Origin: Phycisphaerae bacterium
GTDB taxonomy: Bacteria > Planctomycetota > Phycisphaerae > UBA1845 > Fen-1342
Direction of reading: 5' to 3'
Length of the DNA: 21,032 nt
NCBI GenBank assembly: GCA_020058145.1
Contig: JAGVEP010000213.1
Location: 1-21,032, forward strand
Shown here piece by piece: positions 7,012 through 13,626 of the stretch (positions are counted from its first letter, which is position 1; the number at the start of each line of letters is the position of its first letter). The notes beneath the pieces were generated by a model that was not told the DNA's origin, searched no databases, and saw only the letters and a program-made list of their open reading frames with translations. A program made the position numbers and the translations under genes.

Positions 7012-8111
7012 CACGGAAGGATGGTCACCGTGGACTTGCCCGGCTGGAGCAACTTGTACAGGAAGGCCACGTCCTCGTTGTGCATGCGGATACAGCCCAT
7101 GGACACCGCCTTGCCGATGGACTCCGGTTCGATCGTACCGTGAATGCCGTAGCCCTCATGCCCGACGGCGTGGCCCGCGACGCCTTCGAGCCCGATCCAG
7201 CGCTCGCCGAGCGGGTTGTTCGGATCATCGGGGGCCACGATGCGTTTTTCGCCGGCGGAGGCGGGCGGATAGTACGTCGGGTTTTCCAGGCGATTCTTTA
7301 CTTTCCAGCCGCCCTCGGGCGTGCCGTTGTCGCTGCCCAGCCCCACGCGGAAGCTGCGGACGTAGACGTCCTGAAGGTACACGTCCATCCGAAACGCGGC
7401 TTTGTAAATTCGCGCGTGAAATGGGCCGCGCAGCACCCGCAGCTTCTGCCCGGCCCGCAGCAGGCCGGGGTCCTTGATCCCGTTGGCTAGCATCAGGACC
7501 TCGTACGGCACGTCGTAGCCGCGGGCGATGTTCACCAGGGCGTCGCCGGCCTGTACCACGTACGTGTCCGCCAGCGGATCTCCCGTCACACTGCGGCGGC
7601 CGAAAAGCGTGTCGTCGGCGATGCGGGTCAGCAGCGCCCGGACCTCGTTCTGCTGGTTCTCCCCGAGGTCATGTTTGAGCAGACCGCCCAGGGCCTCGCG
7701 GGCTTCGAGTGTCTTGCCGGCCTCGAGCAGGCTGCGGGCCTGCTCGATACTCGCGTGTCCGGTGCGCGTTTCGCTGCTCGAGCGCGGTGGTAGTGCTGGC
7801 TGGGAGGCCGGCGCGGTCTGCGGAGCCGGAGTCGGCTCGGGTGCAGCGTCGCTCTTGAAATGGAAAGCGGTGTCCAAGCCCGGTGGGCCGCCGGCAACGA
7901 CCACTTGCTCATGCGCCACGAGCTTGGTCTCTACCGCGGGTTCCGTTTTCGCCACGGTCGGCGCGGGCGACGTCGCCGGGGCCCCCGTGGCGGCTGTGGG
8001 CGTCCGCGTGGAGTGGAACATCCACCAACTCCCGCCCGCGAGGATTGGTATGAGAACGCCGCCGAGAATGAAGCGTCTGCGGGATTTTGAGCGTCGACGA
8101 GCGAATGACAC
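7011..8111 (-). CDS. LysM-containing L,D-transpeptidase (YkuD/ErfK family)
   Basis: A 366-residue envelope enzyme that cross-links or modifies peptidoglycan using L,D-peptide bonds. Order: basic N-terminus, membrane anchor at about 13-31 (FILGGVLIPILAGGSWWMF), Pro/Ala/Thr-rich linker to about 115, a helical segment at 119-170 resembling a single TPR hairpin, LysM domain at 183-228 (YVVQAGDALVNIARGYDVPY), and YkuD catalytic domain at about 232-366. The catalytic motif is HGT at 324 followed by SMGCIRMHN, with Cys340 as nucleophile and Arg342. The start is GTG 8111, decided by AGGAGG 7 nt upstream; the frame extends further up but without family similarity. It is first in a pair with the MBOAT gene (TGATG overlap) and divergent from the recombinase gene. 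Confidence 0.92.
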   Translation of the reverse strand: MSFARRRSKSRRRFILGGVLIPILAGGSWWMFHSTRTPTAATGAPATSPAPTVAKTEPAVETKLVAHEQVVVAGGPPGLDTAFHFKSDAAPEPTPAPQTAPASQPALPPRSSSETRTGHASIEQARSLLEAGKTLEAREALGGLLKHDLGENQQNEVRALLTRIADDTLFGRRSVTGDPLADTYVVQAGDALVNIARGYDVPYEVLMLANGIKDPGLLRAGQKLRVLRGPFHARIYKAAFRMDVYLQDVYVRSFRVGLGSDNGTPEGGWKVKNRLENPTYYPPASAGEKRIVAPDDPNNPLGERWIGLEGVAGHAVGHEGYGIHGTIEPESIGKAVSMGCIRMHNEDVAFLYKLLQPGKSTVTILP

Positions 8112-8278
8112 GTGGCCGCCTCCTGGGCTGCTGCAAATTCGCCGCGGTCCTCCTGACCGCGAGCTGCCATACTCCGTTAAGACCGCATGATGGTAGCCAC
8201 GGCCGCCGGCCGGTGGAAGCCGCCTTCTGCCCTGGACACCCGTGTACGCACTCTGGCACAATACCGCAGGAGCACCGC
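8112..8278. promoter_or_regulatory. Divergent leader region between transpeptidase and recombinase genes
   Basis: These 167 bp must carry promoters for both flanking genes. AGGAGG for the minus-strand GTG lies immediately inside the left edge and AGGAG (8268-8272) precedes the plus-strand ATG by 6 nt. A perfect 7-bp GC-rich stem (CGCGGTC, loop CTCCT, GACCGCG, 8143-8161) lies about 32 nt upstream of the transpeptidase start, and a second stem with one bulge (8197-8216) lies upstream of the recombinase. I cannot identify convincing -35/-10 boxes. Confidence 0.45.
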
Positions 8279-9280
8279 ATGGACGCCGTGTCCACGCCAC
8301 GACAAGGAAGTCGCCGGGATGGGCAGGCGAGTTGCACACCCAGATTCCTCCGTTCGCTCGACGGATTCCGAACCTACCAAAACGTCGAACTGGGGCTCGC
8401 GGCGAATACGGTCGAAGCGTACCGTCGTGATCTGCTGCGGTTTGGGGCCTGTTTGCACCGCCGCGGGGTGGATGACTGGGACGTGCTCACCCCGGAGCTG
8501 ATTCAGGACTACCTGGTCGAGCAGAGCGCGCTCGGTCACAAAGAAACTACGCTCGCCCGGCGCGTTGTGGCCCTGCGAATGTGGCTGCGTTGGCTGCACC
8601 TTACGCATCGCATGGCCGCCGAACGGACTGCGCTCATCGAGTTGCCGAAAACCTGGCAGCGCCTGCCGCGGGTGCTCAGCCAGGCACAGACCGCGGCGCT
8701 GGTGACCTCGCCGGATGCGGATCATCCGCTCATGCTGCGTGACCGGGCGATGCTGGAGATGTTCTACGCCTGCGGGCTGCGCGTGAGCGAGCTGTGCAGC
8801 CTCCGTGCGGGCGACGTGAATCTCTCCGCCGCCTACGTGCGCTGCATGGGCAAGGGCCGCAAGGAACGCGTCACGCCCATCGGTCGCCAGGCAATCAACG
8901 CGTTGGAGGCTTACCAGGAGCACTTGCGCCCGCAACTGATCCAGGTCGGGCTCGACCGCGGCCGCTGGAAACTACCGCTTTCAAGAACGGTGGCCGCGAC
9001 TCTGCCGCTGTTCCTGTCGCGTACCGGCGGGCCGCTGGAACGAACGGCGGTTTGGCTGATGGTGCGGCGTGAGGCCACGCGGCGGGGCCTGCCGGGCAAG
9101 ATCAGCCCACACACCTTGCGGCACTGCTTTGCGACACATCTGCTCGAGGGCGGGGCGGACCTGCGCGTGGTGCAGGAGTTACTCGGTCACGCCAGCATCA
9201 GCACGACAGAGATCTACACGCACGTCCAGACCCGACGACTCCTGGAAATTCACGCCCGCTTTCACCCGCACGGGTCGTAG
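8279..9280 (+). CDS. xerD: XerC/XerD-type tyrosine recombinase
   Basis: A 333-residue site-specific recombinase. An N-terminal SAM-like DNA-binding core domain (about 22-115) is followed by the catalytic domain with all expected residues visible: Arg168 in ACGLRVSELCSL, Lys192 in GKGRKERVTPIG, His278 and Arg281 in HTLRH, His304 in LLGHASIS, and nucleophile Tyr313 in TEIYTHV. These are the features of chromosome-dimer resolvases acting at dif. The start at ATG 8279 is set by AGGAG 6 nt upstream. It is about 35 residues longer than a typical XerD because of an N-terminal extension and an insertion at about 213-250 between the Lys and HxxR motifs. No mobile-element cargo or att-like repeats are adjacent, so a housekeeping role is more likely than phage integration. 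The exact XerC versus XerD assignment is uncertain. Confidence 0.88.
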   Translation: MDAVSTPRQGSRRDGQASCTPRFLRSLDGFRTYQNVELGLAANTVEAYRRDLLRFGACLHRRGVDDWDVLTPELIQDYLVEQSALGHKETTLARRVVALRMWLRWLHLTHRMAAERTALIELPKTWQRLPRVLSQAQTAALVTSPDADHPLMLRDRAMLEMFYACGLRVSELCSLRAGDVNLSAAYVRCMGKGRKERVTPIGRQAINALEAYQEHLRPQLIQVGLDRGRWKLPLSRTVAATLPLFLSRTGGPLERTAVWLMVRREATRRGLPGKISPHTLRHCFATHLLEGGADLRVVQELLGHASISTTEIYTHVQTRRLLEIHARFHPHGS

Positions 9281-9332
9281 GCCCGGGGTCGCCAGGCGGA
9301 ACCACCCGAGCCGCACGCGTGAGCCAATGGAG

Positions 9333-9363
9333 CGGGCACGCGCCGTGGTGCGACGCGTGCCCG
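9333..9363. terminator. Hairpin between convergent recombinase and sigma-factor genes
   Basis: A perfect 10-bp inverted repeat, CGGGCACGCG at 9333-9342 and CGCGTGCCCG at 9354-9363, with an 11-nt loop. It lies 52 nt after the recombinase stop and 87 nt after the sigma-factor stop on the other strand. There is no T-tract on either side, so it is a candidate for a bidirectional, non-canonical terminator or an mRNA 3' stabiliser. Confidence 0.5.
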
Positions 9364-9450
9364 GGTGAAGTCAGGCTCGTGAGAACGACTGAGAGGTAAG
9401 GAATAGCGCAGTGAGAGGCACGACCACGAGCCGCTTCCGAGTCCAGACGA

Positions 9451-10437
9451 CTACGACGCGACCAGAAAACGCTCCTCGAGCACAGCCCGCAGTTTGATCA
9501 TCGCCTGGTTTTGTATCTGCCGTACGCGCTCCTTGCTCACGCCCAGCAGGTCGCCAACTTGGTCCAGAGTCCGCCGGCGCGCCCCCGGCCGCACCGTCCG
9601 CTGGTCTAGCGAGAAACGCGCGTTCAGCACGCGCCGCTCCACGTGCGTGAGCGCCGCCGAATTCTCAAACAGGATGCGCTTCAACTCATCCACGCACTCG
9701 TGTTCAATGATCTCGCGGCGGGTCTCGAGGTAGTCGCTGCGCTCCATCACGGGATCGTACGGCGTGGGGAACTGTACGCGGTGGCGCGCGGTCTTCGCCG
9801 CCGTCCGCGAGAAGCTCGCCAGAATCGCGCGGCACGCGTACGTGCTGAATTTGAACCCGCGTGCGGCGTCGAACTTGTCGGCGCACCGGAGCAGGGCCAG
9901 ATTGCCTTCACTGACGAGTTCGCCAATCTCGACCCCGCCGTTGCGCGAGCGCCGCGCCATCGCCAGGACGAGGGAGGTATTCGCCCGCAGGATGTGGGCC
10001 CGCAGTTCCTGTCCCTGCCGTTCCCAGCGGAGGAGTTCGCGTGCCGCCGCAGCCGTGAGCCGCTCGCCGGCGTACTTTCGTAGAATCCGCATCACGCGAT
10101 GACGGCAGTAGTTGAAGCGGAAAAAAACCTGCCGCTCCTCGTCGGCCGTCAGAACGCTGGGCATGACGCTGACCATTTCGCCATCCACCTGGCGTCGGTG
10201 TACGCCCGGCCACGAAAACCGTGCCGCGACGGACGCCAAGTCGGCGTCGTCTCCGGGCAACGCCGAACGCAAAAAGCTCGGATGGTAAACACACTCCGCC
10301 GGTTCGCTCAGAAGTTGATCTAGTAACTCGACATCCTCAGTGCTGAAGCGTCGCAGTATGGCCGGCTGCGGCGTAAATGCCCTGGGTCGAATTCGCCGCA
10401 AGCCGCTTGCACCGCGTGGTTTAAGAATCGTGTTCAT
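9451..10437 (-). CDS. Sigma-70 family RNA polymerase sigma factor (non-housekeeping, no region 3)
   Basis: A 328-residue sigma factor. A variable N-terminus (1-90) is followed by a region 1.2-like segment (SVLTADEERQVFFRF, 94-108), region 2 at about 150-222 (IGELVSEGNLALLRCADKFD then RGFKFSTYACRAILASFSR), and region 4 at about 262-322 with helix-turn-helix LDQVGDLLGVSKERVRQIQN. The usual region 3 is absent: only about 40 residues separate regions 2 and 4. The region 2.3 aromatic motif normally read YATWWIRQAI is YACRAILASF here, so the paired tryptophans that help open DNA are missing. ATG 10437 is supported by AGAGG 9 nt upstream. It is divergent from a HEAT lipoprotein gene across 444 bp. 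Its regulon is unknown; it resembles alternative sigma factors of planctomycete-like bacteria. Confidence 0.88.
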   Translation of the reverse strand: MNTILKPRGASGLRRIRPRAFTPQPAILRRFSTEDVELLDQLLSEPAECVYHPSFLRSALPGDDADLASVAARFSWPGVHRRQVDGEMVSVMPSVLTADEERQVFFRFNYCRHRVMRILRKYAGERLTAAAARELLRWERQGQELRAHILRANTSLVLAMARRSRNGGVEIGELVSEGNLALLRCADKFDAARGFKFSTYACRAILASFSRTAAKTARHRVQFPTPYDPVMERSDYLETRREIIEHECVDELKRILFENSAALTHVERRVLNARFSLDQRTVRPGARRRTLDQVGDLLGVSKERVRQIQNQAMIKLRAVLEERFLVAS

Positions 10438-10881
10438 TTCTGCTCGCCTCTTTTCTGTCGGGCCCGGTCCAGTCGTTCCGCGCGCTGCCGAAAGCCCGGT
10501 CGCGTTCACGCAAACCTCAGAAAGCCGGTTGAAGTCGCGAGTTCGCTGGCACGTCTCTTAATTGAAACAGTACGCATTCGATTCCAATTCCGCCGGCTCT
10601 AAGAGCGGTCGTTATCGGTCCGCTTTCTGTTTAGAACCAGCACTTCTTAGATACTATATGAATACACGAAATATCGGCTGTTGTCACGATTGATCGGTCC
10701 ATTTTCATATCTTTTTTGTATCTTGTTTGTTGACAATCGCTTACGGCGCTGGTTTCGAGTAAGGATTTTCCTGACACGTATAACCTATCAGACGTCGAGA
10801 CGGACCATTCTCTCTCACGAGATGCCCCTGGGCGCTCGCCGACACATCTCGTCGGGCTTGAAAGGCTGTATAATTGTCGCC
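10438..10881. promoter_or_regulatory. Long AT-richer divergent intergenic region
   Basis: 444 bp without a supportable gene, between the sigma-factor gene (minus) and HEAT lipoprotein gene (plus). The segment of about 10560-10800 is visibly richer in A and T than the rest of the window. It holds an isolated TTGACA (10730-10735) with no matching -10 at 17 bp, a minus-strand TATAGT (10658-10653) with no clear -35, a plus-strand TATAAC (10779-10784), and a perfect TATAAT at 10869-10874 next to the lipoprotein ATG. An open frame runs from 10681 into the lipoprotein, but its N-terminal part looks non-coding. Confidence 0.55.
10869..10874 (+). promoter_or_regulatory. Perfect -10 box TATAAT directly before a start codon
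   Basis: TATAAT lies 7 nt before the ATG at 10882, the spacing expected between a -10 element and the transcription start. Transcription would therefore begin at or next to the A of the ATG, giving a leaderless mRNA. No Shine-Dalgarno lies within the normal window before this ATG. No good -35 is seen 16-18 bp upstream, which weakens the call. Confidence 0.45.
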
Positions 10882-11328
10882 ATGGCGACGCCGCACGCGC
10901 GATACTCGTTGTGGCTCGGGAGCTTGGTGATTGGGGTCTTCGCCGGTGGCCTCGGCTGCGACAGTGCCGCCGCCCAGCGTGGGCAACTTGGGTCTGGCAA
11001 TCCGCTGGATCGAGCTGCGGCAGTGGTAGCGGTGACCCGAACCGGTGACCTGGTTGCGGTCCACAAGCTGGTGGACCTCCTCGACGACCACGACCGCACC
11101 GTGCGGATGTACGCGATCCTCGGGTTGCGGCGGTTGTGCGGAGAGGATTTTGGGTATCGCTACTATGCTGTGTCGGCCGAGCGCGCCCCGGCAGTAGCAA
11201 GGTGGCGGGAGACCTTGCGCGCGGGTACGCTGACCGTTGGGCAGCAACGGGCTTCCAGCGACGACGCAGCCGGACGGGAGGGAGGCGCGGAGTCGCGACA
11301 GCGCGAGATCGAGGTGGAAACACCCTGA
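10882..11328 (+). CDS. HEAT-repeat putative lipoprotein
   Basis: A 148-residue exported protein. The N-terminus has a hydrophobic signal (SLWLGSLVIGVFAGGLGC) with a Cys at about residue 26, consistent with a lipoprotein although the residues before Cys (GLG) are not an ideal lipobox. Residues about 43-100 form a HEAT-like helical pair, NPLDRAAAVVAVTRTGDLVA then LVDLLDDHDRTVRMYAILGL, followed by LCGEDFGYRYY and AVARWRETL. This arrangement, RA-A-A ... D-x-VR-x-x-A-I ... G-x-D-F-G-Y, recurs in short HEAT proteins of planctomycete-like bacteria whose function is unknown to me. The ATG start lacks a Shine-Dalgarno but has TATAAT 7 nt before it. The gene lies 84 bp before the STAS-MlaE genes and may be cotranscribed with them. 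Confidence 0.7.
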   Translation: MATPHARYSLWLGSLVIGVFAGGLGCDSAAAQRGQLGSGNPLDRAAAVVAVTRTGDLVAVHKLVDLLDDHDRTVRMYAILGLRRLCGEDFGYRYYAVSAERAPAVARWRETLRAGTLTVGQQRASSDDAAGREGGAESRQREIEVETP

Positions 11329-11412
11329 GCCCGGCGCTCGGTGGCAAAGCGCCGCGGATTGTGCCACAATTCGTGCCGCACCGGCGGCGACTGCGGCCGG
11401 TCCCGAGCCAAC

Positions 11413-11763
11413 ATGAGCGGTGCTGCGCAACCCATCAAGGTGGATACCGTACAGCTTAACGGCCGAACCGTCGCGCGGGTGCGTGGCGACGTCGATCTGC
11501 ACACCGCGCCGCGGCTGCGCGAATTGCTCATCGAAATGTCCCGCCGGCTCGACGGCCCTCTGCTCGTGGACCTGTCCCAGGTGGAATACATGGACTCATC
11601 CGGCGTCGGCACGATGGTCTATGTCAAACGTGAGCTCGAAAAAAGCGGCCACGGGCTGGTCCTGATCGGGCTCCGGCCACGCGTGCGCAACTTGTTCGAG
11701 ATCACCCACCTGGATGCCTTTTTTCGGATCGCGGATAGCCCCGAGGCGGCGGACGGGCCATGA
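11413..11763 (+). CDS. STAS-domain protein (anti-sigma-antagonist / MlaB-like)
   Basis: A 116-residue single STAS domain with central LLVDLSQVEYMDSSGVGTMV. The DSSG loop (Ser62/Ser63) is the phosphorylation site in SpoIIAA/RsbV proteins. Its stop overlaps the start of the MlaE-type permease gene (ATGA at 11760-11763), so it is more likely the STAS subunit of that ABC transporter, analogous to MlaB, than a free anti-sigma antagonist. However, MlaB proteins often lack a phosphorylatable serine, while this one keeps it, so regulation by a serine kinase cannot be excluded. ATG 11413 is chosen because the STAS fold begins soon after; no strong Shine-Dalgarno is seen. A sigma factor is encoded about 1 kb away on the other strand, which keeps the sigma-regulator reading open. 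Confidence 0.82.
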   Translation: MSGAAQPIKVDTVQLNGRTVARVRGDVDLHTAPRLRELLIEMSRRLDGPLLVDLSQVEYMDSSGVGTMVYVKRELEKSGHGLVLIGLRPRVRNLFEITHLDAFFRIADSPEAADGP

Positions 11764-12593
11764 GCCTGATGGTTGGCCAGCGGATCGAGGCCTTGGGGTC
11801 GGCGATTTTCGGGGCACTCGGCGCTGCGCGGCGCGGGGTGCAGTACGTCGGCGGCGTGGTGCGGCTGTTTCTCGCCGTCGGGCGGCGCCTCGTATGGGGG
11901 CTACGCGGCGGCGCGCACCGGATTCGGGCCGAGGCCCTGGTTCAGCAGGCGGTGCGCGTCGGCGTGCGCAGCGTCCCGATCATCGTGCTCGTACAGTTCT
12001 TCATTGGGATCATCCTCGCCCTCAACCTGGCACCAACGCTGCAGACCTACGGACAGGTGGAGCGCATCGCTGACGTCGTCGGCATCGCCTGCTTTCGCGA
12101 GCTGGGGGCGCTGATCAGCGCGGTCATTCTGAGCGGGTTCGCGGGCGCCTCGATCGCGGCGGAGCTGGGCGCCATGGTCGAGGGCGAGGAGATCAAGGCG
12201 CTGCGGGCCCACGCGCTCGATCCGATCCGTTTCCTGGTCGTGCCGCGCATCGTGGCGACCACCGTCATGATGGTCGGACTGGCCGTCCTGGCCGACCTGA
12301 TGGGCGTGCTGGGCGGACTGCTGACGGCCACGTTCGTGCTCGAGCTCAATCCGTGGGCGTACATCGAGCAGACGCGCCTGGCGCTCACCTTGCACGACTA
12401 CTTCACCGGGCTGGTCAAGGCCGGCGTGTTCGGTGCGATCATCTCGGGACTCGCGTGCCACGAGGGGCTCAACGTCGTAGGCGGAGCCGAAGGCGTCGGC
12501 CGTGCCACGACCACCACCGTCGTCAAGAGCATCGTCTGCCTGATCGGGGCTGACTGCGTGTTCACCATCATCTTCTACGTCGTGGGGTGGTGA
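11760..12593 (+). CDS. mlaE: MlaE-family ABC transporter permease
   Basis: A 277-residue integral membrane protein of the MlaE/YrbE family, permease of transporters moving phospholipids or other lipids between inner and outer membrane. The family signature is clear: CFRELGALISAVILSGFAGA and then SIAAELGAMVEGEEIKALRA (about 113-155), followed by DPIRFLVVPRIVATTVMM. Five or so membrane segments are visible, and an N-terminal amphipathic region precedes the first. The start codon overlaps the STAS stop by 4 nt. No MlaF ATPase or MlaD (MCE) gene follows; instead an RNase HII-like gene starts one base after the stop. The missing subunits must be encoded elsewhere if this is a working transporter. 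Confidence 0.9.
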   Translation: MSLMVGQRIEALGSAIFGALGAARRGVQYVGGVVRLFLAVGRRLVWGLRGGAHRIRAEALVQQAVRVGVRSVPIIVLVQFFIGIILALNLAPTLQTYGQVERIADVVGIACFRELGALISAVILSGFAGASIAAELGAMVEGEEIKALRAHALDPIRFLVVPRIVATTVMMVGLAVLADLMGVLGGLLTATFVLELNPWAYIEQTRLALTLHDYFTGLVKAGVFGAIISGLACHEGLNVVGGAEGVGRATTTTVVKSIVCLIGADCVFTIIFYVVGW

Positions 12594-12594
12594 C

Positions 12595-13554
12595 GTGCCG
12601 CTCGTGCTCGGGGTCGATGAGGCTGGCTACGGTCCCTTGCTCGGGCCCCTGGTCGTCGGCGCCACCCTGTGGCGGGCACCGGCGGCGCTCGCCGATGCGG
12701 ACTTCTGGGTACACCTCGCGCCGGGTGTCTGTCGCACGGCAGCACGCGGCGAAGCACGGGTGCCCGTCGGCGATTCGAAGCAGGTCTTCGACCGCAAACG
12801 TGGCATATCGACACTGGAGCGCACCGTGCTGGCGTTTGCCCGCGCCGCGGGTCTGCGCTGGGAAACGCTCGGCGATCTGCTCGTCGCGCTCGGGTATCAA
12901 GGCTACGCCGCCTCGACCTGCCCCTGGTATCGCAGTCTGGGGCAGCGCTTGCCGGCCGATCCGGCGCGCTCGGCTTTCGAGGGCGCGGCGGGGCGGCTGA
13001 CCGCGACCATGCACGCGGCGAGCCTGGTGTGCTGCGGGCTGCGCGCCGAAATCCTGGCCGAAGACGTCTACAACCGGCGTGTCACGCAGACGCGGAACAA
13101 GGCCGCGGTGTTGCTCGAAGCCGTCCTGCGGCTGCTCGACTGGGCCGGCCGGCAGTGCGGCGATCAGAACCTGCACGTGCGGGTGGACCGGCTCGGCGGG
13201 CGGATGAACTACCGCACGTGGCTGATGCAGGCTTTTCCGGCGCGGCACGTCCACGTGCTGGCCGAGACGGAGGCGTGCAGCCGTTACCGCCTGGCCTCGC
13301 AGACCAGCGATTGGTTCGTCGAGTTCACCGTCGACGGGGATCAACGGCACCTGCCGATCGCGCTCGCCAGCATGTTGGCGAAATACGTGCGCGAGCTGCT
13401 GATGGAGCGGTTCAACGCCTATTGGCGCGCGCTCGCGCCGGAACTGCAGCCGACCGCTGGGTACTACACCGACGCGCAGCGGTTTTTGGCCGACATCGAG
13501 CCGCTCGTCGCCCGCGGGGGCATTCCCACGGCGTCTTTCGTGCGGGTACGCTGA
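12595..13554 (+). CDS. Divergent RNase HII-like protein
   Basis: A 319-residue protein with a recognisable but unusual RNase HII layout. Motif I is LGVDEAGYGPLLGPLVVGA (Asp8-Glu9 at the metal site), then GDSKQVF (59-65, matching the DSK motif), VDRLGGR with Asp198, ALASMLAKYVREL (258-268) matching A-S-I-x-A-K-x-x-R-D, and GYYTDAQRF matching G-Y-x-T. The last acidic residue is Glu267 rather than Asp. It is over 100 residues longer than ordinary RNase HII, with the extra length mainly between DSK and Asp198 (about 70-190). RNase HII cleaves RNA in RNA-DNA hybrids; whether this protein does so, or is a paralogue with another nucleic-acid substrate, is open. GTG 12595 is preceded by a G-rich ribosome site inside the mlaE end. 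Confidence 0.75.
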   Translation: MPLVLGVDEAGYGPLLGPLVVGATLWRAPAALADADFWVHLAPGVCRTAARGEARVPVGDSKQVFDRKRGISTLERTVLAFARAAGLRWETLGDLLVALGYQGYAASTCPWYRSLGQRLPADPARSAFEGAAGRLTATMHAASLVCCGLRAEILAEDVYNRRVTQTRNKAAVLLEAVLRLLDWAGRQCGDQNLHVRVDRLGGRMNYRTWLMQAFPARHVHVLAETEACSRYRLASQTSDWFVEFTVDGDQRHLPIALASMLAKYVRELLMERFNAYWRALAPELQPTAGYYTDAQRFLADIEPLVARGGIPTASFVRVR

Positions 13555-13568
13555 GCGTACCACCGCGT

Positions 13569-13608
13569 GCCGTGTAGCGTCGGACCTCCGTGTCCGACGC
13601 TACACGGC
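13569..13608. terminator. Strong bidirectional hairpin between convergent genes
   Basis: A perfect 17-bp inverted repeat (13569-13585 and 13592-13608, starting GCCGTGTAGCGTCGG) with a 6-nt loop CTCCGT. It starts 15 nt after the RNase HII-like stop and ends 18 nt before the selD stop on the other strand. Symmetry and position fit a bidirectional terminator, though no T-tract follows on either strand. The length and perfection of the stem also fit a dispersed palindromic element. Confidence 0.7.
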
Positions 13609-13626
13609 CGGTACAGAGCCCGGCCG

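Noticed and set aside
10730..10758. Plus-strand promoter built on TTGACA at 10730-10735
   Set aside because: The hexamer 17 bp downstream is TTTCGA and neighbouring spacings are no better, so only half of a promoter is present.
10681..10881. N-terminal extension of the HEAT lipoprotein from 10681
   Set aside because: The extension crosses AT-rich intergenic sequence and would bury the signal peptide; the ATG at 10882 directly precedes the hydrophobic segment.
11341..11370. Possible operator ATTGTGCCACAAT (11358-11370) or GTGGCA/TGCCAC hairpin before the STAS gene
   Set aside because: Two overlapping short symmetries are possible, neither is long enough to distinguish from chance, and no second copy is seen.
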